From NCBI GenBank assembly GCA_032718475.1, contig JAUCBJ010004292.1, forward strand, positions 22,804-86,803: 64,000 bases of DNA. Reading direction: 5' to 3'. This stretch comes from Nemertoderma westbladi. Taxonomy: Eukaryota > Xenacoelomorpha > Nemertodermatida > Nemertodermatidae. Every line of letters begins with the position of its first letter. The stretch's first letter is position 1. Positions 10,564 through 22,259 of this stretch are shown here, piece after piece. The translations under genes were made by a program, and so were the position numbers. Below the pieces are notes generated by a model, which made no database searches, was not told where the DNA came from, and saw only the letters and a list, made by a program, of their open reading frames with translations.

Positions 10564-11557
10564 ATGATTGAGTTGATAGAAGATGATCTTGGTATCAGAG
10601 AGCGATATACTCTACTTTTACAAGCGTTTGTTGATAGCTTGATACGCGGCGACGCTGGTCCAACTGCTGCGGAGGACGATGGTCGTTATATCGAACCGCC
10701 AATGTCCCAAGAGAAGCTCACGTGTGAGTTGGACTATAGAAAATTCACCGCTCGCTATACGCATCGTAATGGTATATATATGAACTTCTTAACTACTAGT
10801 CATCCTATCGACCTACACGATACGAACGATATAGACACCAAAGGAAAATGGTTTTATTTAAATATCATACCCAGCGGAAGCGGAACGATAGACTGGGACT
10901 CGAACACGAAAATTCTATTCGAAACCGACTCGAAAGTGCAGATGTCGAAGAGCCGGATAAACGCAGCGACTCCACCAAATACCTGGAATGCTTGAGAGAA
11001 ACCTATCTCGATATTACCAGTCAACAGAATCTAGAAACTCGATATCCTCAAGGTATACATCATGACCGCATGGTAGAACTCAAACGGCTCTATTCCACTA
11101 TGATGTATCTTACCGCCGATCGATCGCTACCTGTTGTACCGGATAGCTTCGAACGGATGGAGGAATATTGTAAGCTGGAGAAAGATCACTCGCGTTTCCC
11201 CTACAAGACGTGCGTTTTTGGTATTATTGCGATGAATGCCCAAGACCCAACCAACAAACGGAAAGACATAAACATCCGCGGAGACGTTGCTTTAAACACG
11301 GTTTTACTCGCTATACTTACGGGAGTTTCGAGCGAAACTTGTTCAATGTATCACCTACGCTCGTTCGACTCAGACGATCCTTAAATAAACCAATGATCAG
11401 AGTTTCGGAATACTCGATCAGAGCTCCTCATTCCCTAGTGAGACCTCAGACTCTTGATCCTATCAGTATGACGGATCCTCCCGAGCTGTACTCACTGCTC
11501 AAATATCTAGTGTTACCTGAACGATTAGTCGGTGGCACCCAGTTGTGGGCTTCCTAG
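10564..11557 (+). pseudogene. unrecognised third ORF of the LTR element, broken into three frames
   Basis: Three overlapping open stretches follow one another on the plus strand in frames 1, 3 and 2: 10564-10995 (143 codons, good ATG), 10848-11384 and 11210-11557. Their compositions are protein-like and continuous across the overlaps, which suggests one older ORF of roughly 330 codons with frame breaks near 10920-10980 and 11340-11380. I see no signal peptide or membrane segment, so it does not look like an envelope gene, and I do not recognise the family. The position between pol and the 3' LTR is where some BEL/Pao elements carry an accessory or env ORF. Function unknown. Confidence 0.45.
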
Positions 11558-11860
11558 ATATTAGCCCATCCTACCTAGCCGAATTGGGACGCGGACATTT
11601 AATATCGCCGTTTAACCCTTACCACCGTCCCGGCTTAACACGATATAACCTGTCACCAAAGTGGCGGAGAACGTTGTACCAAACGAGTTAAACGCTATTC
11701 TACAAAAATCAGAAAGGAAACCTGCGTTTGTTCAGATAAACGTAAGTTGTAACAGCAAGTCCAAGCGATAAACGAATTGCCTTTATCTCAGTTCGATTGT
11801 GAAATCCAGAATCTCTAAGAAGATATCGAACTTAGACAACCCCATTCTCTGCGAGAGTTT

Positions 11861-12085
11861 TTGGATGAACGTATCCAGCTACGAGCGGAGGAAAATCAGC
11901 TCGAGGAGAAGCATATCGAAACGGCGGATACCCCGACCATAATCCTACACCTTCTGATGCAATCATATTGCACCCTTCACCCAGGATTTATAGCCCTCCT
12001 AGTAAAGTGGCTCGCCCCTAAAGAGAAAAGGACTCTTGCTAGCCTCAAAAGGCTGCGTAAACGCCGTCCGCGTAAGAAAGACTAA
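11861..12085 (+). CDS. small basic-tailed ORF before the 3' LTR, function unknown
   Basis: A 74-codon ATG ORF inside the LTR element. The N-terminal half is charged and probably helical (RAEENQLEEKH), a hydrophobic stretch follows (about residues 27-52), and the C terminus is strongly basic (KRLRKRRPRKKD). It may be the tail of the broken third ORF. I recognise no family, and it could be fortuitous. Confidence 0.3.
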   Translation: MDERIQLRAEENQLEEKHIETADTPTIILHLLMQSYCTLHPGFIALLVKWLAPKEKRTLASLKRLRKRRPRKKD

Positions 12086-12153
12086 CTGTTTAGAGTATTT
12101 TTATATTTTAGAAACTGTGATTTGTTATATTTTATAGACTTAAATCCCATTTT

Positions 12154-12163
12154 CTGGGAGCGG
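12154..12163 (+). other. possible polypurine tract
   Basis: CTGGGAGCGG directly precedes the TG of the 3' LTR. It is the only purine-rich stretch at that junction and would be the expected plus-strand primer site, although it is interrupted by C and T. Confidence 0.4.
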
Positions 12164-13346
12164 TGTAAAAGCTTTTGCGTCATTAACCGGTTATTTTCCC
12201 TTAAAGTACTCTGTAGTTGGTTTGCCGGGCATAAAAAGGCCGTGTCCTTGCTGTACTGGTGTTTTAGAGGACATAAAAGTCATTTCTTCTGTATTTGTAC
12301 TGTATTTGTACTTTAGAGGACATAATCCGCAATCTCGTGACGCGATAAGCTGGATACTCTTGAAAACAGTGTCGCTACCATGACGACGGCTAACAGCTGA
12401 TATTGCCACGTCGACGTTTCTTTGTTTCTTTGTTCTCTCGTTGTTCGGTTGACCAATCAGAGCGTTTTTTGTCTCTGTGTTGGAGGTGTATACAGAACTC
12501 AGTAATTCAGTGTTATGTTTTTGCCCAGAGCCTAAGAACACCGGCTTTTGGCACCTCCGTATATCAGCATTCTTTAGCTTTACATTAGTAGGCTTAATTA
12601 TAGAACGTATATCTGTTATCTTAACTAATCATACAAAATCAAACCCTACTTACTTATCATACATATCTATGCAATTCATATCTTGCATTACTGCTTTGCT
12701 GTTGGTTATTCGTTATATTTGTTGATGAATTATTATATCGGAATACTGATCAATAGTCAGACACCCCACCTTCTTGATATACTAAAGGTTAGAGAGACCG
12801 GTTACAGATAAACGATTGCGACCTATGTTGAGTGGTTTGAAGTGAATCTAATGCTATTTCATATGCCCAACATAAATTGTCTGTTGCTCTCTTTATACGT
12901 GACTAAATTTAGTGAAGGTCGGCAGATTAGTGTGCAGTATTGTGCAGCATTGTGTATGATTGTAACTGATAACAAAGCATCTCCTAAAGAATGCGCCATA
13001 TACGTTAATCTATAGCCTTTTCGTTGTGACTAGTTTAAGTCATAACTCTGTTTACATATTTAGAGCGCCACGTCCTAAAGGAACTGTTAATATTTCCCGA
13101 AAGTGAATAATATTTGTCAGAGATTATATATTACGATCAGTCGAATAATACAGTAGGCTTACACCATCAATCATTAAGCTCCGAACTCAGTCTCCCGGGT
13201 ATATCCAACGGGTGAATGATTGCGCATAGACTGGCTTCGGCTAATGTAGTGTATCAAATACTCGTCATAAGCTAAAGAATATATATCATCCAAAAGACAT
13301 TCTAATTTGGCAGGTTAAACTGTCAAAGGTCTTAAAAGCGCAAACA
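12164..13346 (+). repeat. 3' long terminal repeat
   Basis: This 1,183-bp copy of 569-1746 has the same TG...CA ends and is followed by the second GGTGA at 13347-13351. It carries five extra bases shortly after the TGACGACGGCTAACAGC stretch (12380-12396). Confidence 0.95.
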
Positions 13347-13351
13347 GGTGA

Positions 13352-14683
13352 ACTAAAGCCTCTCCCCAAGAAAGGAGACCTCGGCATACCAACAAACTAT
13401 CGTGGCATCTGTCTGCTTGTGGTAGCTGCCAAAATATACAATAAAATGATTCTATAAAGGATTAGGCCTCATATAGAGAAACTACTGCGTAAGAGCCAAA
13501 ACGGATTTCGACCAAGTAGATCAACAATAGCTCAGATACTTGCACTACGGAGACTGATTGAAGGAATTAAGTCAAAGAATCTCCCCGCTGTCATGACTTT
13601 TGTGGACTTCAAGAAGGCATTCGACTCCATCCATAGAGGTAAAATGCTTGAAATCCTAAGAGCTTATGGAATACCAGAAGTAATTGTTGCTTGCATTGGA
13701 TTGTTATATTGTGACACAGAAGCGCAGGTACTCTCACCAGATGGTGAAACTGAGTTTTTCTCAATCCTGGCTGGCGTACTGCAAGGTGACACATTAGCAC
13801 CATTACTATTTGTAATTGTGCTGGATTACGCAATGAGGACGGCCACAAAGGGTGAAGACCTGGGATTCACACTTCAAGAACGCAGAAGTAGTAGATATCC
13901 GGCAACTACAGTCACAGACACCGACTTTGCGGATGACATCGCCCTGCTCTCTAATACGCTAGCAGATGCACAGCTTCTACTAAATAAAGTGGAGCGGGCT
14001 GCTAAGGAGGTTGGATTGCATATAAATGCTACAAAGACCGAATTCATGACCTTTAATGTTGATGGAAACTTGACAACCATTGATAATAATCAACTAAGGA
14101 AGGTCGATGACTTCCAGTACCTTGGATCATGGATAGAGAGTAGCAAAAAGGACATAGAAGTTAGGAAAGCAAAGGCTTGGGTAGCTCTATCAAAAATGGA
14201 TACCATCTGGAAATCAGATCTCTCCAGGCACCTGAAGACTAAGTTCTTTCGAGCCACAGTGGAAAGTGTATTTTTATATGGGGGTGAGACCTGGACACTG
14301 ACTAAATCACTTGAACAACGAATTGATGGTTGCTACACAAGACTACTAAGGGCAGCCCTAAACATCAGCTGGAGACAACACATGACAAACGCCGAGCTTT
14401 ATGGTACAATACCACCTGTATCAACCACCCTCCGTGAACGCAGATTAAGATTCAGTGGGCACTGCTGGCGAAGTAAAGACGAGGTTATACCAGATCTACT
14501 TTTCTGGCAACCGACTCATGGAAAGCGTAGTCGTGGACGACCGGCCATAACATATATAGATCAACTTGAAAGGGATACTGAACTTGGGAGAAACGAAATT
14601 GCGACAACTATGGAGAATCGGGAAGCCTGGAAGGATCTCATTTCCACTGTCCGAGTTCGCTCGACCTAGTAGTAGTAGTAGTA
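13352..14683 (+). mobile_element. RTE-like LINE, 3' part with most of the RT domain
   Basis: The LINE frame that stopped at 568 resumes here in register. RT blocks are visible: NYRGICLL, QNGFRPSRST, FVDFKKAFDSI (from about 13599), GVLQGDTLAPLLF and the catalytic FADD (13926-13937). The C-terminal region with YGGETWTLT and a GRP motif is usual in RTE-like elements. One in-frame TAA (13455-13457) interrupts the RT, so this copy is dead. The frame stops at 14667-14669 and is followed at once by a short TAG/AGT repeat to about 14683, fitting RTE elements, which have almost no 3' UTR and end in a short microsatellite. Confidence 0.88.
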
Positions 14684-17600
14684 ATGAAAAGAGAGAAGAA
14701 AGGAGATTATATAACTGCAGTTTGCAAATTTTTTAACAATTTGCAAAATCGTTAATAGTATTGATTGATTCGTGGCTTGACCAGTGTGTGTTGAGATGAA
14801 TAACTCCATTAATCAGGTTGGTTGCTTCCATACTGTATAACAGAGAGTAGGTGGTGTCCATTAGTCAATTAATTAAACATAACATCACAGCCCGTTGCGC
14901 GTTGCTGCAGCTTTACTAACCAACCTGCCCTTAATTATATGCCAATGACGTACGTGTTCAATAAAGGCCACTGCCCTTGGCCTACAATGAAACCACGAGC
15001 CACTGTCACATGGAATTGCTAACGCGCAGCATATTTTAATTTCTCCATTGTATCAGTTATTTTAGAGTTGTACCCGGGCGGTGGTGGTGGAGGTATTTAT
15101 TTGCTCGAGGCAGGCCTCCCTATCTAAGCAACGGGTCAACACAATTTCTCAATTCGCCCTGCTATATTTGTATCTCTTATCACTTCCATAAAGCTACTTT
15201 ATCTCTCCCATTACAATGCAATCGTATTTATTTGCTCCATTGGAACAATATTTCACCCCTGGTTATTTTTTCATTGCTTTCCATAAAATTCATTCGTTTT
15301 TTTTTCTAAGACCAGCGAGCACTCTATAACAGAATGTTGTCACTGTATTTTGCGTGGCCGTATTTCTAAATTTTTGTATTACTGTACACTTCTTTTGTAA
15401 ATTATTAAAATGATGTCATTGTGTTGTAACCTGCTTCTTTCAATTTATTAATAATTTAACTTTGAGGCGAAATATTAATTCGCCGAGATTGCATTTGCAT
15501 CAACTTTCAACGCAAAAAAAATAGTAGATCAGCCTCTGAGCGTAGAGGTACAATATAATTAGGAAGACCTCTACAAGTCCCTATGTCGGCCGCTAGGTGG
15601 CGAATGACCTAATCCAATAATTACCTATAGGAAAAGCCTCATCTTGACTTACTGACCTGTCCCTCATTACCCGTTTATAAATACTTTATTTCCCCGTGAT
15701 CCCAGCACTCATCTTGAAAAATACCTTTGTGTCCCTAATAAATATTTCATTTCCATTTGTTCCTGAGACCCGATCAGAATAAATTCCAAATATATTGTTG
15801 CCCTCTATATTTATTTCCCTACTAAAGACATTCCTACTGTAGAACCTACGTGATTTCCTTACTACCATGGAACTTTGTGTTTCTTAGAAGTAAACCGAAG
15901 ATAATAAACTCTCGGCTTGCCTCAGGGGATGCTGTCCCTCCCACTACGCCGCTATAAGTTTGTATTGGTCCGACGTGGTTGGGCCCTTGGTCGACCCAAT
16001 TTGGCTCCCATATTGGGCTATTGTTATATCGCCAGTTATTGATTTATAGGCCGGATCTACTGCCCTTTGTTACGACTCTTTCCGACATTAATGAGAGGAC
16101 CAACTGCGTTCTGAGTGGTTCCTTCAGCCTTTAGGCCCCCGCTTTTGTGATGTATTTCTCATTTTACATATGGCCCAACTCCCCCCCCCCCCCCTTCCCT
16201 TCCTTCACCATCTACCAAATTGTCAATGGGTCACCCATATCTTGCCAGCCTATGCATCTATCTATAAAGGCCTGGGGCTAAGGTGTATGCGGCTATTGTA
16301 GGCTATAGCAATATGCATTAGTGATTGCCAGGCGTGTAGACTGCGGGCTTACTGTGTGTGTGTGTGTGAGGCCCCAGTCCCTCATATCCCCCACTGGGAT
16401 TAGCTGAAGGCGTCTTTGTTACTCAGTGTTTATAGAGAGAACGTTGGAGCCAAAAGTTATCAGTTCAACTCGTTATTGTATTTGAGTTATATTATCATCA
16501 GTGCCGGTATGGTTGGGGGATAACATTGTTTCATGAGACGTAAAGTTAGTTAATTAATTATGTTTGCAGTACTTCTATTTATACTCTATGCCTACAAAAA
16601 TGTTAACATTAATGACTGTTTTGTTATATAGGCCTATTTACTATCAAAGATTGCGGTGTTAACTGTTATAACTATTAACTATAACTACAAAAACAAATTA
16701 GTGTATTTATTCGTATAGTAATTAAAGCAACAATATGTTATTTATTTCTTATTAACCTTAATCTGTATTATTAACTAACTTTATGTTAACTTTTAGTTAT
16801 CAATAATTACTTTGTTAATAATTTTAGTCCTATGTGCCTAATACAGTAATATTAATATGTTGTATTTGTCAGAAGAACTATTAGTAATGGATTATGTATA
16901 TATAAGTAATTTATTCATTATATTAAAACTAATACTGTAATGATTCATATTGTAATTGTTTATGTTTTGGATATATAATATATGAATCTGCTGTTTAATT
17001 AAATGAAGGTAAGTTTTGTTTAATCCACGTGCCTACATTAGCCCTACAACACAGTGATGGGCCTACATTTTTGGATTACCTAACATTTTATTATCTATAC
17101 TGTAATTATAGTAATCTCCGGGATATGATATAAGGCACTACTACTATACTAGAGTCAGAGATTGAAGCTAGGCAAAGCAATTAAAAGAGCCCTAGACCTA
17201 TAACCTATCTAGGCCTATAACATATACACAATAACGCAATTTATTCATGTATCTAAATACATTGATACATCTACTTATATATTGTTTATCTTAATTATAT
17301 TTTTGGTATGTTGGCTGAGTCTCATAACATATGTAACATCTTGGCAATGAAAAGTGGGGACTTATATGTAAGCTGGTAATGTGATGTTTATTCCATTGGA
17401 ACGTTAGTAGGAATTAGTTCTAAGTAATCTGCAGACTGTGGTTCAATGACCCTGGTTATTGGTGGTGGGGGAGTTGTATTTAGCTGGCTGCAGAGTGATT
17501 GATTGACTGTCTGTGGTTGGACAGAGGCTGTTGTATACTCCGGCTATTGACACACTTGGTGTGTGCCCAACAGTTTACAAGGTAATGTATCCAGTAAAAG

Positions 17601-19744
17601 GTGTGTAATAGACTGTTACAGACTTTACACAGGCTCAATGGATGAGGTAGAACTTCCTGTATCTGCCAGGCTTTCTGCTTCACTGATAAGCCATGGGACT
17701 AAGGTGTATTATTGGATAGTTGAGGCAGCATCTTTGATTCATCCGAGGACTGGCGCTGTGTTAATAGGCAAGGGCTGGTAGGCCTGCCATTTAATATTAT
17801 TGAGACTCTTTTTACTGTTGTGTGTTTATTGATACTGTACTACATCTGTAGCACTGTTATGGTGTAACATTGTAACAAAACAACTAATATACCGTACATA
17901 CATAAGTTTTTACTGGTATTCGTAATGGGTGGCCTATTTTTCAAAAATGTTGTTATAATGTTATAATCATTATATGGTAGGATGATAGCAGGAGAATATG
18001 CCAGTATGCCCTAATATCTGTATATCAGTCTGTCAGTATATCTGTACCGGTATATATAAATTGTATGGCCTAATTTGTGTTGTGTTGTGTTTACTGTTTA
18101 TTTTTGGTTTTACAGTTTTTTGATAGCCTAACATTAGCAGACTTACAGAATTACTGGTTGAGGCCTATCTGCACTGCAGATCTGTATTTGCAATCTGTCT
18201 GTCAGTCTGTCTGTCCTGCTGTCTGTAGAGGTAGGGTAGGTAGGGCTGTATGCCAGTATGCTGTACTGCTGTCTGACTGTACTGTAGGGTGGGTGGGTTG
18301 GGCAGTTGGGTAGCGGAGCGGCAGCGGCTAGGGCTGTAGCGGGTCCAACGAATCTACACAAAAAAATACAAAATACCGGTAGTACTGTAGTACAATATAG
18401 TATGTACAGTATTGCATTATATTGTATTAGGCTATACGAACAGTCGGACAGTAGCCTACTTCTACTGTCTGACTGTTAGGCCTATACCAGCCAAAATCTA
18501 CATGAATCAAAGTTCTGTCAATCATTTCATACTTGACCACAGAACCAACTGCAGAACTGCAAGGCCACTATTTACACTGTCTGACTGTCAAACTGTAGCG
18601 GTGCATATTTCGGTGCCGTTGCATTTGCTTAATATTAACAATTGTATAGGGGCCTACCTACTTTACTGCTTTAAGTGTAATCTGGTAGTGCATGTAGTGT
18701 GTACTGGTGTATACTACATTACTACACACAGCAGCACAGACACTGGTCTGCCATCTGCTGGTCAGCTGGTATACAACTGTACAAGGTTTGCATGCGTTTC
18801 TCACTCGTTTGTACTATGTTTGCACTCTTTTGTACTATTTTTGCACTTTATTGTACTCTTTTGTACTATATCTGTAGGCCTACTATTTTGTAGTTTTTTG
18901 TACAGATTCGTCGGACCGCCTGTAGGGGGTAGGCGTCCCGCGTCTCTACCTGTCTACATGACTGCATAATTTGAATTTCTTGCTGAGCCTGACACTGACA
19001 CCTGGACCTGCTGATGCTGAAGTCAACTAAAAAAACTGGGAATAAATCCGATGATGGACCCACAGTCTGGATTAGGCCTACAGTCTGACAGTATTAGGTA
19101 CCACGTACCAGTAACTATTACCGGTAAGCACACATTTTAATTGTTCAATGGATTATTTCTGTATTTAAGCCTATCTGCCCATCGCAGTCCGCAGTGTTGG
19201 GGAACAGTAAATGGATGTCTAAAAGGTAAGCGTAAGTGTAAGACGATCGATAGATCGATGAGTCAGCTCGGAAATTACCGGTCTGCCGGTCAGCCGGTCG
19301 GTACCGGCAGGCCGGTTCATCCAGTCATGTCAGCTTGTAGGCCTACAGGGTATTCATTCAGGAATTTTTAAGGAATAACTGCTACCGGTAGTGAATAGCG
19401 CTAGCGCTAGGGGTAACCAGTATCACTGCATTGGGAACGTAAACATAACCTCCTGCCCCAGCCCCTGCAGCAAGCACTGCATACTGACAGATGGAGTTTA
19501 CTGTAAAGCAATAACTTTACAGTTATACTTTTAGGTAGGTTGCATGTTTTGTCAGTCAATCAGTTGGTTGTCTAATATATTTTATTCTTAAAAAATTGTT
19601 AGGGCCTACTTTTTCGCTCGGATTTATACCAAAATCGGGAGAAAAAGTTGCACTTTTTTACCCTAGGGAAAAAAAGTAACCCATAGGATCGCATTGATTT
19701 TTCTTTTTTTCCTGGAGAAAAACGTAAAGTAAAATATTTTTGGT
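14684..19744. other. AT-rich non-coding region without a supported gene
   Basis: Only short ORFs below 90 codons (one of 185 codons at 18412-18969) occur, without domain or codon signs of a gene. Visible items are a 14-base C run (16181-16194), a TG microsatellite (16353-16368), CTGTCTG-rich simple sequence (18190-18300, 18430-18600) and a CCGGT-rich patch (19276-19315). Palindromes TAGGCCTA and ACCGGT recur throughout. The signal-peptide exon of the downstream RGM gene could hide in this or later non-coding DNA, but I cannot identify it. Confidence 0.6.
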
Positions 19745-19955
19745 TTTTCTTAAATTTTATTAAATGTGTTGAAAGAGCATTGACGTAGCATTTACACGTT
19801 CGACGTTTGAGTGTGTGAATGGATTTGAGCAAAATCCATTCACACACTCAAAGTTATTGCAACTTTAGTTTCTGCAAGGTGTACTCCAAAACGGAACTCA
19901 ATATCCAATATTGGTTTATTTTGTTAAGCGGCTCTCTAGTTACGTAATAAATATT
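19745..19955. repeat. dispersed repeat copy with a perfect 21-bp hairpin
   Basis: 19745-19832 resembles 29605-29683 in the same orientation, sharing TTTCTTAAATTTTATT and GAGCAAAATCCAT. 19851-19955 resembles the reverse complement of 28930-29034, sharing AACGGAACTCAATATCCAAT. Between them, 19806-19826 and 19832-19852 form a perfect 21-bp inverted repeat with a 5-nt loop. This looks like a rearranged mobile-element fragment. Confidence 0.7.
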
Positions 19956-20765
19956 CGAGAACTCTAAATTATTTAACATTGAGTAAGGCAGCATCAGGAG
20001 GAGAGTAACTACAGAACTATGGAAGCAATATCGGTATAGTAAAATACTATACCGGTAGTTCAATTTATTTTCTACCACTATATCAGTATATCGCTGTACG
20101 TTTATTAAAGAATTGAGCAACAAAAAAGTACCAATTTTAAGAATAAAATTACGTATTACATGTAGAACATATTTTTTTCAATATTCTCTCGACCCTTTAT
20201 TAACCTTACTGTTCGTAAATAAAATGCCTCGAGAATAGTGAAAGAATGTTCTACTTTTTTCCCATGTAATCTGGTAATGTAATAAATATTTATTTAGACT
20301 ATCTGACTAGGGATCTATAGGTACCGGAAACCAGATACCTGGGAGGGGACCGGAAACCAGATACCCTGGGAGGGGAGAGTTCATCTTGCTAACTATGTAG
20401 GCCTACTATCGAAACATGAGATTCGCTTTGTATATCATATTGTTTCGGCCTGCCGTACGTACCGGTGTACCAGTAGCCTACATGTCTAGTCTACATCCAT
20501 ACAAGATCGTCCCCCTCTTACTGGTGGACTCTATCGGCGACTGAGACTATTTGTTCGTCGATTGATATTTCTTTTTGTGGGTGTTCGTTCGTTCGTGGAC
20601 TGGACTGGATGAGTCATCAATTATAGGACTGTAGGACCAGACCAGACCAACTAACCCTACCGGTAATCAAAAACTAGTATTCACCTGCAAAAATAAACCC
20701 AAACCAGTATCTCCCATCTCACCAGTTAACTGTGTAGGACAGTTTAATGTTTAAAAAATGTTCAA
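19956..20765. other. non-coding, with inverted and tandem short repeats
   Basis: An imperfect inverted repeat starting GTAGAACAT (20162-20191) pairs with 20229-20254. A segment of about 29 bp with GGAAACCAGATACC is duplicated in tandem at 20322-20378. No gene is seen. Confidence 0.55.
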
Positions 20766-22259
20766 AAGTTTAATGCTAAGAAATCTAAATGTTTATTTTT
20801 ACACAGTTGCTCTCGTCATTATGTCTCTGATATATCCATGTTTATTAATGGTGCAATTCTAGAACAGGTATCGAAATACAAATATTTAGGACACTATATT
20901 ACAAATGACTTTTCTGACGACATTGATATTCGTAATCAAACCAGGTGCTTTTACGCGAGATGTAACCTTCTAATTAGGAATTTCAATAAGTGCAGCAAAA
21001 ATGTGAAATCTAAACTATTTTCCTGTTACTGTAGTACCATATATTGCAACTCTCTTTGGGCAGACGTATACTTTTCTAATTCCACCTTAGATCGTCTCAA
21101 GGTAGCATAGCATATAATAATACACGAAGTGGGGCCTTCGCGCAGCACGTGACTTAAATTTAATTTAAGTACTAATTCGAAAGTATTACTGTATTAGCAA
21201 ATTTTAAGCAGATTTCGCCTAATCACTTTTTACCTCTTTCATTTCTATTCAGACATTTCTGACTCTAGCGGTATAGTGAGAACTGAAGATGGATTAGGGT
21301 CTCCAGCCCCACAAAGACACAGCCTATGGATGAATAGTACATACGTACATCGGCCAAGTTTCATCTTGAATAACGGATAACGAAATGAGAGACGGATCTC
21401 ACTTTCAGAAATTTCGTCGTATAGCGGCAGACCGATTAAATCTCCCCCCCCCCCCCCACAAAGACGCATCATGTGGTCCAGAATATATGGCAAGATTCAG
21501 CTTAAAAATTCTCTCAAAAATCTCAACTTTAGCTCATATTGATACCTACAAATTTTCAACTTGGCAGCTTTAAATCCGACAAAGTTATTAGCATGTCAAA
21601 ATCGTAACGACGACAACGATTTCACTTTCAGACCTTTGGCCCTCTAGCGGCAGACTGGAGAACTGCAGATGGATTCGCCTCCTTTGAAAGTCACAGCTAA
21701 TGGTCTAATACATATCTGCCAAGTTTCAGCTTAAACGGATTAAAAGCAAAGAAATGGGAAGGCATTTAATGTTTAGACATGTGGCCCTCTAGCGGGAGAC
21801 CATTGCACTGATGGTGTCTGAAAGCCTCTCAAAAATCTCAACTTTTGCTCATATTGATACCTACAAATTTTCAACTTGGCAGCTTTAAATCCGACAAAGT
21901 TATTAGCATGTCAAAATCGTAACGACGACGACGACGACAACGACGACGACGACGACGACAACTATTTGCATAAATTGACCCACCCCCTAACAGTGTCAAT
22001 TCGCTAAGGCTCCGCCAACTTCGTGGCTCGCCCCACAGTTCGCCGGCTGTTTGGGTTTAAATTCGACTGCAGTGCAAGTAACATGCTCGTCAGTCTAGGA
22101 ATTAACAACTTTATTCACGTTAGACGATTTTCAGTCATTAGTTTATTTGATAGAGTATATGCGTCCAATAACATTATTCTTTACAATATCCGTAACACTT
22201 GTTTATCTATATCTAAAATTTATGAGTCATTTTTACGTTGTAAAGTAGTAGAGTAGAGT
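20766..22259 (+). mobile_element. non-LTR retrotransposon fragment (RT C-terminal part), interrupted
   Basis: 20766-21109 encodes the end of a reverse transcriptase: FNAKKSKC, then INGAILEQVSKYKYLGHYI, then CNSLWAD. 22026-22256 encodes the following C-terminal segment (RRLFGFKFDCSASNML). The same family is present in antisense at 34276-35725, where the equivalent residues are visible. The copy is 5' truncated, frame-shifted and split by an inserted sequence at 21123-22025. AATA-type repeats near 22355-22376 may be its tail. Confidence 0.75.
21123..22025. mobile_element. 0.9-kb TIR-like insertion inside a LINE
   Basis: The ends CACGAAGT (21123-21130) and ACTTCGTG (22018-22025) are inverted, and similarity extends imperfectly inward (GGCCTTCGCG against GCCTTAGCG). 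Inside, a 107-bp segment beginning CTCAAAAATCTCAACTTT (21513-21619) recurs at 21828 (315-bp offset), CTCTAGCGG occurs three times, and an ACG microsatellite occupies about 21920-21960. No transposase ORF is seen, so it would be non-autonomous. No clear target duplication was found. Confidence 0.5.

Larger units (their letters stand above)
569..13346 (+). mobile_element. BEL/Pao-type LTR retrotransposon, non-autonomous, inserted in a LINE
   Basis: The element is 12,778 bp and is bounded by direct LTRs (569-1746 and 12164-13346) that begin TG and end CA. It is flanked by the 5-bp duplication GGTGA (564-568 and 13347-13351). It holds a 2.3-kb leader, a gag ORF, an overlapping zinc-knuckle and aspartic-protease ORF, 1.6 kb of AT-rich DNA and a frame-broken ORF cluster before the 3' LTR. 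The gag domain (DUF1759-like), the zinc knuckles and the DUF1758-like protease are those of BEL/Pao elements. RT, RNase H and the integrase catalytic core are absent, so mobilisation would have needed enzymes in trans. The LTRs differ by about four substitutions and one small indel, so the insertion is recent. Confidence 0.93.

Noticed and set aside
17563-17781. Candidate first exon (signal peptide) of RGM
   Set aside because: The ORF has no hydrophobic N-terminal segment and no phase-1 donor in a convincing place. The RGM first exon remains unidentified.
18412-18969. 185-codon ORF in the AT-rich region
   Set aside because: Low-complexity CTGTCTG and TTTGTACT repeats generate it; no domain or splice context.
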